A stretch of DNA of 43,876 bases from an uncultured Rikenella sp. (GTDB taxonomy: Bacteria; Bacteroidota; Bacteroidia; Bacteroidales; Rikenellaceae), in contig NZ_CAJTUJ010000007.1 of the NCBI RefSeq assembly GCF_910579375.1, forward strand, positions 1 to 43,876, given 5' to 3'. Shown here piece after piece: positions 32,914 to 41,140 of the stretch. Made by a program: the position numbers and the translations under genes. The notes below the pieces were generated by a model. That model worked only from the letters and a program-made list of their open reading frames with translations. It did no database searches and was not told the DNA's origin. Every line of letters starts with the position of its first letter. The stretch's first letter is position 1.

Positions 32914-33823
32914 CAAGAACGTCATAGCGAGCGGTATATCCGACAATGAATTGGCGCGGGCTTTCTCGGAGCTGGTAGCCGACCGGTGGGATAACTGGGA
33001 CCTTTCCCTGTTCATGGCTTATCTGGTCGACATATGCGCTCCGGCGGCACTGCCATACCTGGCGGAACAGTTCGACGTGGACGGTCTACAGGGGTTCGCT
33101 ATCGCGGAGAACGAGCAGCAACAGCGCGAGATTATCAAGCGGTCGATCGCCTTGCACAAATACATCGGTACCCCGTGGGCCATCCGGGAAGCGTGCCGCA
33201 CGGTCGGATTCCCAGTCATTGTGATCGAAGAGGGAGTTACGGCCATATCGGGCGGTCCGGCCAGCCCCGACGACTGGGCCCGATTCCGGGTGTTGGTCGA
33301 GGGAGGCGTGTCGCGCCATATCACGGCCGACGATGCCCGCAAACTGCGGTTGTTCGTCGAGTTCTACAAAAACGAACGGTCGCACTTAGTGTCGCTCGGA
33401 TTTTTTCAGCCCCTGGAAGACACCCGGGTGTTCCGCCCCGCTGTCGCCGACCGGGAAAGTATGGACGTCATGGTTTTGGAAGCGTGTCCTAATCCGCTCG
33501 TACTGGATCCGGCCGGAACACTTGATAAAGTAACCGTTACGGCCAGCGTACCTTGGGTAATTGAACAAACCCGATATGGATGGGAGGATGGCACCGGCGA
33601 TGCCTTTACCTTGGAGTTTACCGGCGCAGCGGGTACCTCGGAAATCGTCGTCGCATCGGATCCGAATACAACGGCCAAACGGGAAATGACCGTTGAGATC
33701 AAAACGACGTCCGGCCGGACATTAGGGACGCTGACCATCGTACAACTTCTCCATTGGAACGCATACAGCCGTGCGTACAGTAATGCCTACAATACTTTTA
33801 CGGATAATACAGCCAAGCCATGA
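32906..33823 (+). CDS. gpI-like tail protein with BACON-type domain
   Basis: Residues 1-190 resemble P2 gpI, which links the baseplate to tail fibres: LPYLAEQFDVDGLQGFA, KRSIALHKYIGTPWAIREACRTVGF. P2 gpI has 176 residues, this one 305. The added part (about 198-281) is a beta-sandwich of the BACON type: LVLDPAGTLDKVTVTASVPWV, TAKREMTVEIKTTSG and LTIVQ. BACON domains in Bacteroidota are thought to bind mucin glycans or other polysaccharides, so this may assist adsorption. It starts at GTG 32906 and couples to the next gene (ATGA). Confidence 0.82.
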   Translation: MDNKNVIASGISDNELARAFSELVADRWDNWDLSLFMAYLVDICAPAALPYLAEQFDVDGLQGFAIAENEQQQREIIKRSIALHKYIGTPWAIREACRTVGFPVIVIEEGVTAISGGPASPDDWARFRVLVEGGVSRHITADDARKLRLFVEFYKNERSHLVSLGFFQPLEDTRVFRPAVADRESMDVMVLEACPNPLVLDPAGTLDKVTVTASVPWVIEQTRYGWEDGTGDAFTLEFTGAAGTSEIVVASDPNTTAKREMTVEIKTTSGRTLGTLTIVQLLHWNAYSRAYSNAYNTFTDNTAKP

Positions 33824-34272
33824 CACGCGAAGAACTGGAACAGTTGTCGGACGATACGTTTTTTGACAACAACAAAGGAGAGATACAGCCGGAAGCCCAC
33901 CGCCAATTCAATGCCCAACTGATCGGTTTTATCGATAGTTGTTTGGAGGCTGCGAAACAGTATGCCGTTACAAAAATCGGCGAATTGGTCGGAGGTTCGC
34001 CGGAGCAGTTGGATACGCTGAGAGAGCTGGCCGCCGCACTGGGCGACGACCCGAATTTCGCTTCGACGGTCATGCAGCTGATCGGCGAAAAGCTCCCGGC
34101 TGCCAGCTACACTGCCGACGATGTACTGGCCAAACTGCAGACAGTGGACGGAAGCGGGTCCGGATTAGATGCCGACATGACGGACGGCATCCACCTTTGG
34201 CGAGGTACCCAGGCCGCATACAATGCCATAGCCGACAAGGATGCGAATACGTTGTATATCGTAACAGACTGA
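33820..34272 (+). CDS. Tail fibre-like protein, short
   Basis: This 150-residue protein has pieces seen in phage tail fibres: EQLDTLRELAAALGDDPNFAS and the C-terminal IHLWRGTQAAYNAIADKD followed by NTLYIVTD. The latter is a frequent end in fibre and adaptor proteins. It lies between the gpI-like protein and the large fibre and may join them. Confidence 0.65.
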   Translation: MTREELEQLSDDTFFDNNKGEIQPEAHRQFNAQLIGFIDSCLEAAKQYAVTKIGELVGGSPEQLDTLRELAAALGDDPNFASTVMQLIGEKLPAASYTADDVLAKLQTVDGSGSGLDADMTDGIHLWRGTQAAYNAIADKDANTLYIVTD

Positions 34273-34274
34273 CT

Positions 34275-35708
34275 ATGATCGGGACAGGAAATAAGAAATC
34301 CAAGTTGTTTTTGGGTAAAACGTCCGTCAGGAAAGCCTATTTGGGAGCAGTCAAAGTCTATCCGAATAGTTTTCTCGAACTTTCCGCAACATCGTTTTCG
34401 TTCGCTGCCGCCGGAAGCACGGCCGAGTTGAAGATCGAAGTGAACGATGGACAGGCGTGGAGTCTCAACGAGTTGCCGTCCGGATGGAGCGTGTCGGCCG
34501 CCAGCGGAACCGGACCGGCCTCAATCTCGATCACCGCACCAAATAACAGATCGACGAATACCGTTACAGCCACTCTAAGCGTAACATCGGAAGACGATTT
34601 ATCCGCAATCGTATCCGTTTCGCAAGCAGCTGGCGTAAAAATTTATGGAGCATGGCAAAATGTGGGGCTGACGATCGATACGACTTCGTTTCCGGCATCG
34701 GGCGGATCATGCGCGATGCGGGTTCAGGTGCAGCGTATCTGGACGTGGAATGGCGTTGCGGGAAGCGGCGGAACAGACGCATCGACAGCTTCACTCGTCC
34801 ATGCTACCACATCGGACAGCATCGCTACAGTCAGCGGCAACACACTGACTGTCGGTTCTCTTGACACTATTGCCAAGTCTGCAACCGTCATCACCATATC
34901 TGCCGAAACAGAATACGACACGACCAAAGTGTCGGCGAATATTACGCAAGCTGAGAATAAAGCGACATACGGAGATACGCATATCGTGTATAACGGATCA
35001 AGTACGGGAACGAACTTTGGATCGCAGTTCTCCTACAATATGAACTCTACTTCTCTGAGTCTGAGTCAACGACAGAAAGTCGACTATTCGTCCGGAGCTA
35101 CAAAGACGGTTACCACATCTGCCAAACCATCGTACAAATCATCGGCAAACTGGGTAACCGTATCGGATATTACGGATTACAACGGTTATTCGACAGCGCA
35201 AACCTATAGTTTCTTGTTCTCTTTTGGAGAAAATTCGACAGCGTCGTCCAGATCGGCGATCATAACGTTCACATTCCCCAACGGCGATGTTTTCACAATG
35301 ACGCTTAGGCAAGATGCTATTCCCAAAACATTCCAATATCTGAAGTTAGTCCCCCTCAATACCTCCAGTGAGATGCATATAGGTTCGCTAACCGTCGAAT
35401 GGGGAACGGCAAACGGGAACTACTCAAACTCGCAAACATTCACCGGCGATGCTCTCCTTGCCGATCGAACCCTGACGCTCGGTCAGTACCTTTCCGGGCA
35501 GACTATCTATTTCAGATTCACAGGGACGACCGGTGGCATGAAAACAAAAATGACATTCAGTTCCGGAAGCAAATTATCTTTTACCTCCGGTCGATATGTC
35601 TACACGGGGGCAGATACGATCGAACTTTACGCCACTATGACCGCCGGAACGAGTGATACAGCCGTATTGCAATGGACATTTAGCTCTGGTGGCTTGATAG
35701 ATTTGTAA
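34275..35708 (+). CDS. Tail fibre / receptor-binding protein with BACON-like domains
   Basis: This 477-residue protein is Ser/Thr-rich and beta-stranded. Residues 34-119 form a BACON-like domain (LELSATSFSFAAAGSTAELK, LPSGWSVSAASGTG, IVSVSQAAG). Residues 120-230 look like a bacterial Ig-like domain (VSGNTLTVGSLDTIAKSATV). About 235-350 is a second BACON-like domain (NWVTVSDITDY, SSRSAIITFTFPNG). The C-terminal 120 residues are unrecognised and could hold the receptor-binding tip. AT content is higher than in the baseplate genes, fitting exchange by recombination. Confidence 0.7.
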   Translation: MIGTGNKKSKLFLGKTSVRKAYLGAVKVYPNSFLELSATSFSFAAAGSTAELKIEVNDGQAWSLNELPSGWSVSAASGTGPASISITAPNNRSTNTVTATLSVTSEDDLSAIVSVSQAAGVKIYGAWQNVGLTIDTTSFPASGGSCAMRVQVQRIWTWNGVAGSGGTDASTASLVHATTSDSIATVSGNTLTVGSLDTIAKSATVITISAETEYDTTKVSANITQAENKATYGDTHIVYNGSSTGTNFGSQFSYNMNSTSLSLSQRQKVDYSSGATKTVTTSAKPSYKSSANWVTVSDITDYNGYSTAQTYSFLFSFGENSTASSRSAIITFTFPNGDVFTMTLRQDAIPKTFQYLKLVPLNTSSEMHIGSLTVEWGTANGNYSNSQTFTGDALLADRTLTLGQYLSGQTIYFRFTGTTGGMKTKMTFSSGSKLSFTSGRYVYTGADTIELYATMTAGTSDTAVLQWTFSSGGLIDL

Positions 35709-35721
35709 AATACTTAAGGAA

Positions 35722-36213
35722 ATGAACGAACTGATTATTGAGGTAATCAATCTCGAGGGATTGATGCGCACGTTTATCGTCATCTTTATCTTGTGGGTCA
35801 TGGTGCTGATCGCGGTCTTTTGCGACATGTGGACCGGCCTCAAAAAGGCCAAAGCCTTGCATGAAAAGGTAGACAGCCAGGGTATGCGACGGACGTTCTC
35901 CAAAGCGTCGGACTACTACAGCGTCATGTTTATGCTGTTGTTGCTCGACGTGATCGGAAATGTGTTTCCCTGGTATGCTTTCCCTTATATCTCCATTTTG
36001 GGAATTGTCGGGGTAATCTATATCGAGCTGAAAAGCATGTTCGAGAACCTGAAAGCGAAACGGTCCGCCGCCGCCAATATCCCCGATGCCATCCGGCAGA
36101 TCGTCCAGTGTAAAGATGCCGGCAAAGCAGCCGAAATTCTGCAAACGCTCAAAGGGATTGCAGATGATACCGGATCGGTGCAAAGTCCGATCCCGACCGA
36201 TTTTCGAGAATAA
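35722..36213 (+). CDS. Holin
   Basis: The 163-residue protein resembles the toxin-secretion/lysis holin family of Bacteroidota phages. Hydrophobic segments are FIVIFILWVMVLIAVFCDMW, then VMFMLLLLDVIGNVFPWY and PYISILGIVGVIYIEL; between the first two lies LKKAKALHEKVDSQGMRRTF. The C-terminus is hydrophilic. It should open the inner membrane for the endolysin encoded 12 bp downstream. An aagga ribosome binding site precedes the ATG. Confidence 0.85.
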   Translation: MNELIIEVINLEGLMRTFIVIFILWVMVLIAVFCDMWTGLKKAKALHEKVDSQGMRRTFSKASDYYSVMFMLLLLDVIGNVFPWYAFPYISILGIVGVIYIELKSMFENLKAKRSAAANIPDAIRQIVQCKDAGKAAEILQTLKGIADDTGSVQSPIPTDFRE

Positions 36214-36225
36214 ACATCGTGAATT

Positions 36226-36744
36226 ATGGCAGACTACAAACTATTGGTGCCGTTTATCCGGAAGTGGGAAGGCGGCTTTGTCAACGACCCCTATGACAAG
36301 GGCGGTGCCACGAACGCAGGGGTAACGATTGCCACTTATCGGGCCTATCGCAAACAGAAGGGATATGCAACGACCTCCGTGGACGACTTGAAACGCATGA
36401 CGTCGGTGGAGTGGCAGGAGATATTCAAAACGCTGTACTGGGATCGTTGGTGGGCGGATGGTATCCGGTCGCAATCGGTAGCCGATATTCTGGTCGATTG
36501 GGTGTGGGCATCCGGGGTATGGGGAATTAAGATTCCCCAGCGACTGTTGGGCGTCGCCGTCGATGGCGTGGTCGGGCCGGTAACACTGGAGGCATTGAAC
36601 GCAAAAGACCCGCACAAGATATTTGATGCAATCATGGCGGCACGTGTACAATTCATCGACGATATATGCCGCCGGACGCCGACAAACGAACGATTCCGGC
36701 GCGGCTGGATGAACAGATTGAACGATATACGTTTTGAGGAATGA
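36226..36744 (+). CDS. Endolysin, glycoside hydrolase family 108
   Basis: The 172-residue enzyme cuts peptidoglycan. The GH108 N-domain has the catalytic Glu in RKWEGGFVNDPYDKGGATN, followed by AGVTIATYRAYRK. The C-terminal peptidoglycan-binding domain shows VDWVWASGVWGIKIPQRLLG and RFRRGWMNRLNDI. There is no signal peptide, so release depends on the holin. The stop overlaps the next start (ATGA). Confidence 0.92.
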   Translation: MADYKLLVPFIRKWEGGFVNDPYDKGGATNAGVTIATYRAYRKQKGYATTSVDDLKRMTSVEWQEIFKTLYWDRWWADGIRSQSVADILVDWVWASGVWGIKIPQRLLGVAVDGVVGPVTLEALNAKDPHKIFDAIMAARVQFIDDICRRTPTNERFRRGWMNRLNDIRFEE

Positions 36745-37181
36745 AAAACAAAGACGATATGCGCCGCGTTCGTGGCATGCTTACTCTTCGGGCCTATGAT
36801 ACGGCCGGCGTCGAATTGTGGTGCGATGCCGGGAACAACCACATCGTCGCCACCGGATATGCTGCGGCGGCCGAAGCTCTTGCCGGTGTTCCCGGGGCGC
36901 GTATTGCGCGGGTGGGGGCGGGAACATCGGGAAGTGAACCGACAGACAACGATACACCGATCGCGGATGCGGTATTTGTCGATATTCAGAGTGTCGAATA
37001 TCCGGCCCCGGCAACGGTCCGGTTCAATTTTACGTTCGGTTATGCCGATGCCGTCGGTATGGCGATCCGAGAGTTCGGCTTATACACTTCCGACGGGCGA
37101 TTGTTTTCCCGCAAGGTTCGGGAACCGATAGAAAAGACGCCGTACATGTCCCTGGTCGGCACGTGGGACATTCACTTTTAA
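36741..37181 (+). CDS. Hypothetical phage protein, tail-fibre-like
   Basis: The 146-residue protein resembles the N-terminal parts of some tail fibres: ARIARVGAGTSGSEPTDNDT, VRFNFTFGYADAVGMAIREF and RLFSRKVREPIEKTPYMSLVGTWDIHF. It is translationally coupled to the endolysin gene, an unusual place for a fibre protein. The family match is by general impression. Confidence 0.55.
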   Translation: MKNKDDMRRVRGMLTLRAYDTAGVELWCDAGNNHIVATGYAAAAEALAGVPGARIARVGAGTSGSEPTDNDTPIADAVFVDIQSVEYPAPATVRFNFTFGYADAVGMAIREFGLYTSDGRLFSRKVREPIEKTPYMSLVGTWDIHF

Positions 37182-37191
37182 TCGCCCAGCT

Positions 37192-37668
37192 ATGAAAAAT
37201 CTGATGACTGTTTTACTGGTCGTTGCGGTAATCGCAGGCTGTTTCCTTTGGAGTCGTTGGCCGGGCTCCCCCATCAAATCGGAACCAGCGCGGACAGATA
37301 CGGTGGTTGTCCGCGATACGATCCGGGAACCGATCCCGGTGCCGGTGGTGCGAACGGTTGTCCGCTACGATACGGTGCGGGTGGCTCTGCCGGCGGTGGA
37401 TTCGTTACCGGGGGATTCGGCGGCGGTTGTCCTGCCGATCGAACGCAAGACGTACGAGACGGAGGATTACCGCGCAGTGGTTGAGGGTTACAAACCCAGC
37501 CTGGTAGAAATGGAAATCTATCGACAATCAACGACAATCACAAATACCGTCATGCAACCGAAACGGCCACGGTGGGCCCTAACGGTCGGGCCGGGGATCG
37601 GTTATGGCCCGCATGGGGTGCAACCGTACGTCGGCGCCTCGTTCGGATTCGTCCTGTGGAGCAAATAA
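37192..37668 (+). CDS. Lysis-cassette lipoprotein, candidate spanin
   Basis: The 158-residue protein begins MKNLMTVLLVVAVIAGCF, with a lipobox-like IAGC placing a lipid-modified Cys at residue 17. A Pro/Val/Thr/Asp-rich periplasmic stretch follows (TDTVVVRDTIREPIPVPVV), and the C-terminus (GPGIGYGPHGVQPYVGASFGF) looks like outer-membrane beta structure. Position after holin and endolysin suggests a spanin-like role in breaking the outer membrane. Such proteins are common in Bacteroidota prophages but not well studied. Confidence 0.6.
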   Translation: MKNLMTVLLVVAVIAGCFLWSRWPGSPIKSEPARTDTVVVRDTIREPIPVPVVRTVVRYDTVRVALPAVDSLPGDSAAVVLPIERKTYETEDYRAVVEGYKPSLVEMEIYRQSTTITNTVMQPKRPRWALTVGPGIGYGPHGVQPYVGASFGFVLWSK

Positions 37669-37688
37669 TAACGCGGAAGACCAATTGT

Positions 37689-37714
37689 AAGACCTCGTTT
37701 CGAGGTCTTTTTTT
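37689..37714 (+). terminator. Late operon terminator
   Basis: The stem aagacctcg (37689-37697) with cgaggtctt (37701-37709) and a run of T ends the late transcript 20 bp past the lipoprotein gene. Confidence 0.85.
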
Positions 37715-37779
37715 GCACGAAGTTTGCATAAAAGTAGAAAAATAATGTGCTTTTATTTTTTAAACAATGGAAATATTTC

Positions 37780-37806
37780 TATCTTTGTAGTGTCAAACCA
37801 CTACAA
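37780..37806 (+). promoter_or_regulatory. hicAB promoter and operator
   Basis: TATCTTTG (37780-37787) is an exact TAnnTTTG match. A perfect 8-bp inverted repeat (ttgtagtg 37785-37792, cactacaa 37799-37806) overlaps it and ends 1 nt before the hicA start. This is the expected place for HicB autoregulation. Confidence 0.75.
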
Positions 37807-37807
37807 C

Positions 37808-37996
37808 ATGAAGTACAACGAACTACACAGATTGATTCGTCAGCGAGGTTGGCGGCAGATCAGTAGAAAGCAACGGGGCAAAGGCAGCCACGTTATCTAC
37901 GAAAAAGACGGGCGAACCTATCCGGTACCAGACCACGGAAGCGCCGAAATCGGGAAAGGGCTGGAAATGAAAATTAAACGGGAGATGGGGCTGTAA
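37808..37996 (+). CDS. hicA: HicA-family toxin
   Basis: The 62-residue protein is a HicA mRNA interferase with the dsRBD-like fold: LHRLIRQRGWRQISRK, GSHVIYEKDGRTYPVPDHG (containing the catalytic His in GSHVIY) and EIGKGLEMKIKREMGL. It cuts mRNA when free of antitoxin. It is followed by hicB after 33 bp, and the pair lies among right-end cargo, with its own promoter. Confidence 0.93.
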   Translation: MKYNELHRLIRQRGWRQISRKQRGKGSHVIYEKDGRTYPVPDHGSAEIGKGLEMKIKREMGL

Positions 37997-38029
37997 GCCC
38001 CATCCTTCCACACTAAAAAGAAAACAGAT

Positions 38030-38437
38030 ATGAAAACGATCGAAGCGAAAATAGAACGGGCTACGGATGGAACCTTCTCTGTGTATTGTTTGGAGGAGAT
38101 GTTTTCCGGGGTCGGGGATACGATCGAGGAGGCCAAGAAGGATATGCAGGCTCAAATAGAGTTTTATGTGGAGCATTGTAAAGAGGAAAGAAAGGCGTAT
38201 CCGAATTGGCTGGATGAAGATTATCGGATCGAATACCAATTGGACGTGCCGAGCATTCTGCAATACTATGAGGGGGTGATTACGCCGGCTGCTTTGGGTC
38301 GATTATCGGGAATCAATCCGAAACAGATTTGGAGCTATGCGCACGGAAAATCGAAACCCCGGCCGGCACAGTTGGAGAAAATACAGACGGGATTACGCAA
38401 GCTGGCTGCGGAACTTTCTGCCATTTCGTTGCTGTAG
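38030..38437 (+). CDS. hicB: HicB-family antitoxin with HTH
   Basis: The 135-residue protein has the N-terminal RNase H-like HicB fold (ERATDGTFSVYCLEEMFSGVGDTIEEAK) that masks HicA. The C-terminal HTH (ITPAALGRLSGINPKQIWSYAHGKSKP) should bind the operator at 37785-37806. The pair can stabilise the prophage or act against competing phages. Confidence 0.9.
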   Translation: MKTIEAKIERATDGTFSVYCLEEMFSGVGDTIEEAKKDMQAQIEFYVEHCKEERKAYPNWLDEDYRIEYQLDVPSILQYYEGVITPAALGRLSGINPKQIWSYAHGKSKPRPAQLEKIQTGLRKLAAELSAISLL

Positions 38438-38470
38438 TGGTTTGACGATTATTACGCAATGAATGGCTGG

Positions 38471-38509
38471 CCGCTCTTCCTCTTCTATGAGGAAGAGCGG
38501 TCCTTTTTC
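38471..38509. terminator. Bidirectional-looking terminator after hicB
   Basis: A 12-bp perfect stem (38471-38482 with 38489-38500) and a T run follow hicB. The minus-strand gene that ends at 38518 converges on it. Confidence 0.8.
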
Positions 38510-38517
38510 TATAATTA

Positions 38518-38949
38518 CTAAACTTTGATGAAATATTGTTTTTGCTTCGACCCGTTAGCTCCGTTTGAATGAAACAACCCTTGCATCATAAATCCAACAA
38601 GACCAATCACGGAGACAGTAGTACCACCAACCAAAGTGGTTAAAATAGTGTCAGATAAAGTAAAGCATTGCCCTAAAAATCCTTTAATAAAGAGCATAGA
38701 AAACATTATCACCGCCCAAAAACACATAAAAACAAACACGCACCCTGCATATCTATTGCGTAATTTTCGATAGTGTTTGAGGTCTTCTATTAGCTGTTGC
38801 AAATATTCATCCCGATCGGAGGAAAGTTCCCGAGATTCATCTTCTATCATAGAGGTGTCCCTCCTTGTTTCCGGAGATGTTGCTTCTTTTTGTTCCTCGC
38901 TCGCCGAATCTGCAATAATTTCCTTGATTTTACTTAGATTCTTCGTCAT
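38518..38949 (-). CDS. Two-TM membrane protein, candidate toxin of Panacea pair
   Basis: The 143-residue protein has a charged N-terminal half (IIADSASEEQKEAT, then EYLQQLIEDLKHYRKLRNRY, helical) and two membrane segments (GCVFVFMCFWAVIMFSMLFI; ILTTLVGGTTVSVIGLVGFM). I do not recognise a family. Its start overlaps the end of the Panacea-domain gene by 20 bp, the arrangement of an antitoxin-toxin operon. Membrane proteins are among the known toxin partners of Panacea antitoxins, so a membrane-damaging toxin is a fair inference. Confidence 0.65.
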   Translation of the reverse strand: MTKNLSKIKEIIADSASEEQKEATSPETRRDTSMIEDESRELSSDRDEYLQQLIEDLKHYRKLRNRYAGCVFVFMCFWAVIMFSMLFIKGFLGQCFTLSDTILTTLVGGTTVSVIGLVGFMMQGLFHSNGANGSKQKQYFIKV

Positions 38950-39490
38950 CGGGATCGTCGGCTTTTTTTATCTTCCTTTTATAATATGCCTCAATGAGCG
39001 AGTCTGGAATAACTGCACAACGTCCGCAATGCCCACCATTCCAAATTGTAGACCAAGGTGTCCCTGCTTGGTGGATGATATTAGACATAGTTATACCATC
39101 AAAGTTTTTATAACTATCCCATACGGCATCTACTACAGCCTTTTCTCCTTTAGTTAAGTTGGGATAGATTACCTCATCTTTGGGGAAATCTCCGGTTCCC
39201 AATGCTAAAGATAGGGCATATTTGGCTTGATCTTTCAATATAGGAAAGCGTATATTTCCTGATCCGTAAACCTTAAGAGAATGATACAACGAAGGGATAA
39301 CGGTTCCGAAACGCCATGCTTGTATCGGCTCATTCAAAAGTGGTTGTGAGTGGAATCCCAAATACCAAGCATGGGAAAAGTAGACTAATTTGATTGCTTG
39401 CATGGGGGTGAGGGGAATGCCCTCTTGTTGCGCTTTCTCAAAGAGGTAATTAAACACCTCTTTGGATTTTAGCGTTTCGTCAAATTTCAT
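38930..39490 (-). CDS. Panacea/SocA-like (DUF4065) domain protein, candidate antitoxin
   Basis: The 186-residue protein matches the Panacea domain: KEVFNYLFEKAQQEGIPLTPMQAIKLVYFSHAWYLG, then PIQAWRFGTVIPSLYHSLKVYG and LTKGEKAVVDAVWDSY. This domain (once GepA/DUF4065) serves as antitoxin for many unrelated toxins. A strong ribosome binding site (aaggagg) precedes the ATG and a TATCTTTG promoter element lies at 39529-39536. It is the first gene of a two-gene minus-strand operon. Confidence 0.85.
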   Translation of the reverse strand: MKFDETLKSKEVFNYLFEKAQQEGIPLTPMQAIKLVYFSHAWYLGFHSQPLLNEPIQAWRFGTVIPSLYHSLKVYGSGNIRFPILKDQAKYALSLALGTGDFPKDEVIYPNLTKGEKAVVDAVWDSYKNFDGITMSNIIHQAGTPWSTIWNGGHCGRCAVIPDSLIEAYYKRKIKKADDPDDEESK

Positions 39491-39528
39491 AATTGGGTCC
39501 TCCTTTTCCGTGTATTTGCTCCTTCTCT

Positions 39529-39536
39529 CAAAGATA
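39529..39536 (-). promoter_or_regulatory. Promoter -7 element of the Panacea operon
   Basis: The minus strand reads TATCTTTG, an exact TAnnTTTG match, 38 nt before the start codon. The rest of 39491-39630 holds no gene. Confidence 0.6.
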
Positions 39537-39630
39537 CAAACGCAACAGGAGCCATTAAATTATGGTGAAATGTGTTACAAAGATATTGAATATTTTGTTG
39601 TAGATGCAACACCCAAAGTTCATGCCATTA

Positions 39631-40956
39631 TTATTTTTCCAGCAACTTTACCAGGTCGCGTTTCATCTCTTCGTCGATTTCCCGATAACGGGCGAAAGCC
39701 CGCGAACCGTCCACGTGGCCGGACAAAGCCCCTACCAGATTCGGGTCCTTGACCTGTTTATACAGGTTCCCGACAAAACAACGCCGGGCCAGGTGGGAAG
39801 AGGCGATCTCGTTCAGCGGCCGTATTTCCTGTTCGCGGGTGGTCGGATTGATGACCACCACCGGGCGACATAGGCCCGCAGCAAGAAAAATGCGTTTAAT
39901 GGCTTTGTTGTACTGTTGCTGGGCCATGAATGGAAACAACGGGCCGCCATTGGACGGGTACTTGGCTAAAATTTCCAAAGCGATCGAGTTGAGGGGGACA
40001 CGCACGGTTACGGGGCGGCCCTCTTTCGTTTTCCGGGGGATGTACTCTATCGCACCGTTTATGACGTTATTTCGGGTCATCTGGTACAAGTCCCCCACCC
40101 GGCAGCCGATAAGGCATTGGAATACGAAAATATCCCGCTGAATGGCCAGTTGAGGATGTCGCGAAAGATTGGTCCGGTATAATTTGTTCCGCTCCTCAAT
40201 GGTGATGTAATAGGGGGTGCCGTAGACGCTTTCGGCAATCGCATAGTTGCGAAACGGGTTGTTCGCGGTCTTCCCGACCTTATTGGCCCAAATAAAAAAG
40301 GTGCGTATCTTGATTAAGATACCATTGATCGTATTTTGTCCCCGCTGTGCGGGTGTTCTGCTTTCCGGCACCGCTTCGTAAATGTCGGGGTGTTGGTCGG
40401 CATATTGGTATTCGTGGCGTAAAAAATCCTCGAAATCGGACAACAAGGCGGGGGTAATCGCATCCACCGACAGGACAAAGGCCGGACCTTGTTTTTTGCG
40501 GGTATACAGTTCGTAACGTTGCAAAGCACGAATCACCACTTGGAAAGCTCGTTGCCGCCACTGTGAGTATTTATGCACCCGCAAAAATTCGGCAAAGGCG
40601 TCGAAAAAAGTTTGCTTGTCGCTGGTATCCGCGTACTTTTCGGGATGCAGTCGCCGATCGATTTGTTCGTCCAGCCAATCGGATGTAAGCCCATCTTTGT
40701 TTGCTGTGGCGTCGTATATCTCCAAAATAAGGTTTTTCCGATCCGCAACATTCCGGTTGATTTCGATCCGTTTCGCGCTATCGAAAACTACTTTGGCTTT
40801 CACTTCTTGCCTGGCATCATCCCACACGGCTGGAGGAACTTCGATTTCGCTGGAATGAAACAGTTGAACGCCACGCCCGGCACTCAGTCGGAACCGGATA
40901 TTGACGGCCGTCGCTTTACGGGTGGAGGTGCGGATAAAAGCTTTCACGGTAGCCAT
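39631..40956 (-). CDS. int: Phage integrase, tyrosine recombinase
   Basis: This 441-residue recombinase joins and excises the prophage at tRNA-Leu. Catalytic residues are visible: R286 in LIGCRVGDL, a Lys near 309-311, H388-x-x-R391 in SHLARR, H414 in LSGHVDGS, and the nucleophile Y424 in FARYRE. The N-terminal part has the arm-binding and SAM-like core-binding domains. I chose MATVKAFIRTSTRKA (40956); the extra 26 upstream residues are Cys-rich and unlike the family. It lies next to attR and reads inward, as usual. Confidence 0.93.
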   Translation of the reverse strand: MATVKAFIRTSTRKATAVNIRFRLSAGRGVQLFHSSEIEVPPAVWDDARQEVKAKVVFDSAKRIEINRNVADRKNLILEIYDATANKDGLTSDWLDEQIDRRLHPEKYADTSDKQTFFDAFAEFLRVHKYSQWRQRAFQVVIRALQRYELYTRKKQGPAFVLSVDAITPALLSDFEDFLRHEYQYADQHPDIYEAVPESRTPAQRGQNTINGILIKIRTFFIWANKVGKTANNPFRNYAIAESVYGTPYYITIEERNKLYRTNLSRHPQLAIQRDIFVFQCLIGCRVGDLYQMTRNNVINGAIEYIPRKTKEGRPVTVRVPLNSIALEILAKYPSNGGPLFPFMAQQQYNKAIKRIFLAAGLCRPVVVINPTTREQEIRPLNEIASSHLARRCFVGNLYKQVKDPNLVGALSGHVDGSRAFARYREIDEEMKRDLVKLLEK

Positions 40957-40978
40957 GGCAAGACAAATTTCGGTTATG

Positions 40979-41013
40979 CAAATATATGTCCTTTGCACAA
41001 CATTCGCACAACA
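40979..41013 (-). promoter_or_regulatory. Integrase promoter and candidate arm sites, right end
   Basis: The minus strand of 40979-40986 reads TATATTTG, a -7 match. Just upstream of it lie two copies of gcacaaca (40995-41002, 41006-41013; plus strand, 11-bp period), the same pair as at 4550-4568. Integrase bound there could shut down its own promoter. Confidence 0.55.
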
Positions 41014-41140
41014 CATTGCAATATTCTGCAACAAAATGAAATTTCCAATCGTTCACAATGAATATATAATTCACTATTTTACAGATGATTTATCAACTAT
41101 TTGCTACATGAACTCAAAATCGAATATTGCATTATTCAAT

